Source: Oligoflexia bacterium (lineage in GTDB: Bacteria > Bdellovibrionota > JAFGOL01). From it: DNA of 8,888 nucleotides. The stretch is taken from positions 1 to 8,888 of the forward strand of contig JAFGOL010000274.1 of NCBI GenBank assembly GCA_016926495.1. The letters are read 5' to 3'. The notes below the pieces were generated by a model, which saw only the letters and a list, made by a program, of their open reading frames with translations, was not told the DNA's origin and made no database searches. Below, piece by piece: positions 6,235-8,888 of this stretch. The translations under genes were made by a program, and so were the position numbers. Position 1 is the stretch's first letter; the number at the start of each line of letters is the position of its first letter.

Positions 6235-7878
6235 TCAGCTTTCAAGCATGAAAGGATAGGTAAAATCAGCGGGAGGATTGAAATTCTCCTTCACCGTCCT
6301 CGGACTTACCCATCTTAAAAGGTTGAGGTAGCTGCCCGCCTTGTCATTGGTACCGCTCCCCCTTGAACCGCCGAACGGCTGCTGGCCCACGACGGCACCG
6401 GTGGGCTTGTCGTTGATATAAAAATTCCCGGCAGAGTTGATCAGGATTCGCGACGCCCTGCCGATCTTTTCCCTGTCTTTTGAAAACACGGCGCCGGTCA
6501 GCGCGTACGGGGTGGACTTATCCACAAGCTTAAGGGCATTCTCCTCGTAATCATCGTCGTAAAAATACACGGTGAGAACAGGACCGAATATTTCCTCGAC
6601 CATTGATTTATACACGGGATTGCGGGCTTCAATGACAGTGGGATGAATAAAATAGCCCTTATCGTCACTGTATGTGCCGCCTATAAGTATATCGGCGTCT
6701 TTTGACTGCCTTGCTTCTTCAATATGGGACACGATCTTTCCGTAAGCCTTTTTATCTATTACGGCATTCATGAAATTCCTGAAATCAAGCACATCGCCGA
6801 CACTGATTTTTGAAATCATGTCGCCAAGCCTGTCCGTGACCTTTCGCGCGATTGATTTAGGTATGTACGCACGCGAAGCGGCGGAGCACTTCTGCCCCTG
6901 GTATTCAAAGGCGCCCCGCACAAGGGCCGTACAAAGCTCGTCTATATCAACATCGTTAAACGCAAAGACAAAACCCTTGCCGCCTGTTTCACCTACCACC
7001 CTGGGATATTTCCTGTAAAGGTTGCGGTTAAGGTTTTCGCCGATCTTTTTCCATATCCTGTTAAACGTGGGAGTGGAACCCGTAAAATGTATGCCCGCAA
7101 GCTCCATTCTTTCGAATACAAGATCACCGACTTCAGCGCCCCTGCCGGGTATCATGTTTATTACGCCGTCCGGCAGGCCCGCTTCCTTATAAAGTTTCAT
7201 AAGGTAATACGCCGAAAGCACCGCGGTACTCGCGGGCTTCCATATGCATACATTGCCCATCAGCACAGGCGAGCACGAAAGGTTGGCGGCTATCGACGTA
7301 AAGTTAAACGGGGATATCGCGAAAACAAAGCCTTCAAGGGGCCTGTATTCCAGCTTGTTCCATGTACCTTTGGGATTTACGGGCGGCTGCTGCCTGTAAA
7401 TTTCAACAAGAAATGATACGTTAAAACGCCAGAAATCTATGATCTCGCACGCCGAATCAATCTCCGCCTGCATAACGTTCTTACTCTGCCCCAGCATGGT
7501 CGCAGCGTTAATTATATCCCTGTATTTTCCGGAAAGAAGCTCCGCAGCCTTGTAGAATATGGCAGCCCTTTCCTCCCATTCAGTTTTAGACCATTTTACT
7601 GCCGCCTCCGTGGCGGCTTCCACTGCCTCGTTAATGGTTTCAGGAGTGCTGTTATGGAAAGCGCCGAGCCTGGTTTTCAGATCATGGGGAGCAAGGATAT
7701 CGGTCGTGCTTGCTGTTTTATACTCTTTTCCGCCTATTATTACCGGGATCTCCACCTGCTGTTTAAGCTGTCTTTGAAGCTCATCCTTTACTTTTTTTCT
7801 TTCGTCACTTCCGGGCGCGTATTGTTTTACAGGCTCATTTTCGGCTGAAATATTGTCTATAATACTGAATAAAGACAT
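6235..7878 (-). CDS. pruA: L-glutamate gamma-semialdehyde (1-pyrroline-5-carboxylate) dehydrogenase
   Basis: This cytosolic ALDH-superfamily enzyme oxidises glutamate semialdehyde/P5C to glutamate with NAD+, the second step of proline breakdown. The 547 residues fit the long monofunctional P5C dehydrogenase group found in some bacteria and in mitochondria. Visible residues are N192 in SPFNFTS, K214 in IWKPAS, the general base E297 in GETGGK, the catalytic nucleophile C331 in YQGQKCSAASR, and E429 in EEIFGP. A GQQPFGGSRGSGTNDK segment (498-513) also fits the family. No proline dehydrogenase domain is fused, and no separate one occurs in the window. AGAGG (7884-7888) sits 5 nt before ATG 7878. 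It is the first gene of a unit with the downstream antiporter. All catalytic residues are present, so it should be active. Confidence 0.95.
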   Translation of the reverse strand: MSLFSIIDNISAENEPVKQYAPGSDERKKVKDELQRQLKQQVEIPVIIGGKEYKTASTTDILAPHDLKTRLGAFHNSTPETINEAVEAATEAAVKWSKTEWEERAAIFYKAAELLSGKYRDIINAATMLGQSKNVMQAEIDSACEIIDFWRFNVSFLVEIYRQQPPVNPKGTWNKLEYRPLEGFVFAISPFNFTSIAANLSCSPVLMGNVCIWKPASTAVLSAYYLMKLYKEAGLPDGVINMIPGRGAEVGDLVFERMELAGIHFTGSTPTFNRIWKKIGENLNRNLYRKYPRVVGETGGKGFVFAFNDVDIDELCTALVRGAFEYQGQKCSAASRAYIPKSIARKVTDRLGDMISKISVGDVLDFRNFMNAVIDKKAYGKIVSHIEEARQSKDADILIGGTYSDDKGYFIHPTVIEARNPVYKSMVEEIFGPVLTVYFYDDDYEENALKLVDKSTPYALTGAVFSKDREKIGRASRILINSAGNFYINDKPTGAVVGQQPFGGSRGSGTNDKAGSYLNLLRWVSPRTVKENFNPPADFTYPFMLES

Positions 7879-7946
7879 AAATACCTCTTTTTAAATACTA
7901 CGACCATGGGCAAAAACCAGAGCGAAAATACAAACTTAATGATCAA

Positions 7947-7975
7947 AGCGTAACAGAAGAACAAGGCGGCATCAA
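7947..7975 (-). promoter_or_regulatory. Candidate sigma70-type promoter for pruA and the antiporter
   Basis: On the minus strand TTGATG (7975-7970) and TACGCT (7952-7947) are separated by 17 nt and lie about 70 nt before the pruA ATG. The match is fair at -35 and weak at -10, so this is only a candidate. It falls in the 116-nt gap after the small secreted-protein gene. Confidence 0.3.
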
Positions 7976-7994
7976 GGGGTAACGACAAAACCAG

Positions 7995-8444
7995 CTATAG
8001 TTCGCAATATTCAGAGTATGAATCAAGAATTTGAAGCCTGCAGGAAGAATCATCACCGACAATATTATCAAGCTTTATGATATCATTAAACAACTCGTCG
8101 CAAACAAATTTCAAAAAAATACTGCTTCTTGATTTTGCAATACTGTTGAAATGTTCTTCAAAAAAAATGTTATCATTCCCTTCTATACAGGTTTCAATCT
8201 CATCGCTTAAATATTTTACAGAATATTGAACAGTGCCCGCGGTATATTCACGTTCACACCCCAACGCAGGCTGACCATAAAGGTAGCGGCTTTCATTATA
8301 TACATAATTCCCGGCAGAATCATATATGATCCTGCCGCATGAATCGGTCTGGACACCGTTAGACAACCAGTTCATGCGCAAACCGCCAAAAGCACTACCG
8401 GAAAGAAACCCCGAAGCTATAATTAACAAACAAAAATATTTCAT
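7995..8444 (-). CDS. Unrecognised small secreted cysteine-containing protein, AT-rich gene
   Basis: The product has 149 residues and no recognised family. A classic signal peptide opens it (MKY, hydrophobic FCLLIIASGFL, then SGSAFG), with cleavage likely near residues 18-20. There is no lipobox, because the only Cys in that region is inside the hydrophobic core. The mature part holds six Cys (36, 63, 86, 115, 135, 147), enough for three disulfides in the periplasm or outside. The segment GRIIYDSAGNYVYNES faintly recalls YD-type repeats, but there is only one copy. The C-terminal half is acidic and helical in character. GGGG (8451-8454) lies 6 nt before ATG 8444. The gene is visibly more AT-rich than pruA and the antiporter, consistent with recent acquisition or relaxed selection. 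It could be a lineage-specific secreted protein. Confidence 0.72.
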   Translation of the reverse strand: MKYFCLLIIASGFLSGSAFGGLRMNWLSNGVQTDSCGRIIYDSAGNYVYNESRYLYGQPALGCEREYTAGTVQYSVKYLSDEIETCIEGNDNIFFEEHFNSIAKSRSSIFLKFVCDELFNDIIKLDNIVGDDSSCRLQILDSYSEYCEL

Positions 8445-8462
8445 AAATTACCCCGGATATTG

Positions 8463-8492
8463 AATCTGCAATACAAACTACCGTGGTGTCAA
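8463..8492 (-). promoter_or_regulatory. Possible promoter of the secreted-protein gene
   Basis: A perfect TTGACA lies at 8492-8487 on the minus strand, about 43 nt before ATG 8444. At the right distance only GCAGAT/CAGATT is available as a -10 element, a poor match, so confidence is low. Confidence 0.25.
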
Positions 8493-8624
8493 AAAAATGT
8501 CTACAAAAATCAATAAACTCAGCCTGATTTTGCTATAAATCCGTTAATGGATGCTGCTGCGCTGTGCCGCGTATGTATATAAAAATGACTTAGCTCCGCC
8601 GTAAAAGTGTGCATCGACTCATAA

Positions 8625-8685
8625 AAATAAGCAGCCTGTCTACCGGCCTAGATTGAAGTAGGCCGGTGGATTTGGCTGCTTATTT
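8625..8685. repeat. Long two-part inverted repeat (extended hairpin)
   Basis: The outer arms 8625-8636 and 8674-8685 are perfect 12-bp complements (AAATAAGCAGCC). The inner arms 8642-8650 and 8659-8667 are perfect 9-bp complements (ACCGGCCTA), closing an 8-nt loop. Between them 8638-8641 and 8668-8671 can form four more pairs including two G-U. The whole 61 nt folds into a nearly continuous 25-bp stem. Read on the minus strand the 3' arm runs into CTTATTTTTATG, so a terminator is possible. Alternatively it is the structured end of a mobile element. Confidence 0.8.
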
Positions 8686-8694
8686 ACAGGGATT

Positions 8695-8781
8695 ACCGAC
8701 GTAATTTAATAAAAATATTTTTTAAATAATTCATTTTTTTGTTGACTTTGCGCTGCTGCGTGATAATCTATTTACGTCGGT
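8695..8781. repeat. Spaced 10-bp inverted repeat bracketing an AT-rich tract and promoter
   Basis: ACCGACGTAA (8695-8704) and TTACGTCGGT (8772-8781) are perfect inverted copies 67 nt apart. The right copy overlaps the expected transcription start of the plus-strand promoter, so the pair could be a looping operator. It could also be a structural arm of a mobile element. Confidence 0.6.
8742..8769 (+). promoter_or_regulatory. Candidate promoter for the right-edge plus-strand gene
   Basis: TTGACT (8742-8747) and TAATCT (8764-8769) are 16 nt apart. An alternative reading is TTGTTG (8739-8744) with GATAAT (8762-8767) at 17 nt. A strongly AT-rich tract just upstream resembles an UP element. Transcription would start near 8775, about 30 nt before ATG 8807. 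Confidence 0.5.
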
Positions 8782-8806
8782 GAAAAAACAATTAAGTTTC
8801 GAAAAC

Positions 8807-8888
8807 ATGGAAGTAAAGAAACCGCCAAGGGAATTTGGCGGGAAAAAATCTCATCCCAAGACGGCACGACCCATTACAACAAAATCCT
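8807..8888 (+). CDS. Start of a possible IS200-like (Y1) transposase-related protein (runs off right edge)
   Basis: Only 27 codons are visible. The peptide begins MEVKKPPREFGGKKSHPKTA and continues RPITTKS. The order FGG, a basic patch, then R-P-(I/L)-(S/T)-T-K resembles, from memory, the N-terminus of a group of Y1/IS200-like transposase-related proteins. In those proteins this segment leads into a His-Leu-Val-Leu-Arg strand; that strand and the HUH motif and catalytic Tyr would lie beyond the window. No Shine-Dalgarno sequence is visible before ATG 8807, but a promoter candidate and structured DNA precede it. The assignment is tentative. Another reading is a minus-strand gene entering from the right and ending with TGA at 8853-8851. 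Confidence 0.42.
   Translation, partial: MEVKKPPREFGGKKSHPKTARPITTKS
8822..8841. repeat. Short hairpin, 7-bp stem, inside the right-edge ORF
   Basis: CCGCCAA (8822-8828) pairs perfectly with TTGGCGG (8835-8841) around a 6-nt loop. On the minus strand it is followed by TTTCTTT, so it could terminate a gene entering from the right. On the plus strand it lies within the first codons of the transposase-like ORF, where it could damp translation. Confidence 0.5.

Larger units (their letters stand above)
8445..8806. other. 362-bp non-coding, hairpin-rich stretch
   Basis: I see no credible gene here. The left part (8445-8620) shows nothing beyond a possible promoter for the secreted-protein gene. 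The right part holds the two-part hairpin, a very AT-rich tract (8705-8740, including a 12-bp A/T palindrome at 8711-8722), the spaced inverted repeat, and a plus-strand promoter candidate. GCTGCTGCG occurs twice (8553-8561, 8752-8760), probably by chance. Confidence 0.6.

Overview
The window is protein-dense bacterial DNA of intermediate G+C, with frequent AGG/AGA arginine and ATA isoleucine codons. Membrane division proteins, a Kef-type antiporter and two proteins with export-like N-termini suggest a diderm bacterium, possibly from a deep-branching or uncultured lineage. I cannot assign a phylum from the sequence alone.

Positions 1-1995 (minus strand) hold the start of a division and cell wall (dcw) cluster. 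In transcription order these are an unrecognised coiled-coil/single-TM protein, rsmH (mraW), ftsL, and the first 132 codons of ftsI, which runs off the left edge. The usual first gene, mraZ, is not in its normal place before rsmH. Spacings of 5, 13 and 12 nt suggest one transcript. Both ftsL and ftsI probably start at TTG.

Positions 2034-4126 hold two unrecognised genes that converge with overlapping stops. One is a 143-residue, beta-strand-rich, probably exported protein (plus strand). The other is a 554-residue cytoplasmic protein (minus strand) with no Pro, Cys or Trp. It carries a continuous 11-residue (hendecad) periodicity over about 47 repeats, which predicts a very long rod. This is the most unusual object in the window.

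Positions 4267-7878 (minus strand) form a two-gene unit. pruA (1-pyrroline-5-carboxylate dehydrogenase) is followed 9 nt later by a Kef-type cation/proton antiporter with RCK_N and RCK_C domains. The pairing links proline/glutamate metabolism with potassium or pH homeostasis.

Positions 7995-8888 look accessory. An AT-rich gene encodes a small secreted cysteine-containing protein. Beyond it lies about 360 bp of non-coding DNA with a long two-part hairpin and a distant inverted repeat that brackets a promoter-like sequence. At the right edge is the start of a plus-strand gene whose first residues resemble the N-terminus of IS200-like (Y1) transposase-related proteins. Together these may be one end of a mobile element.
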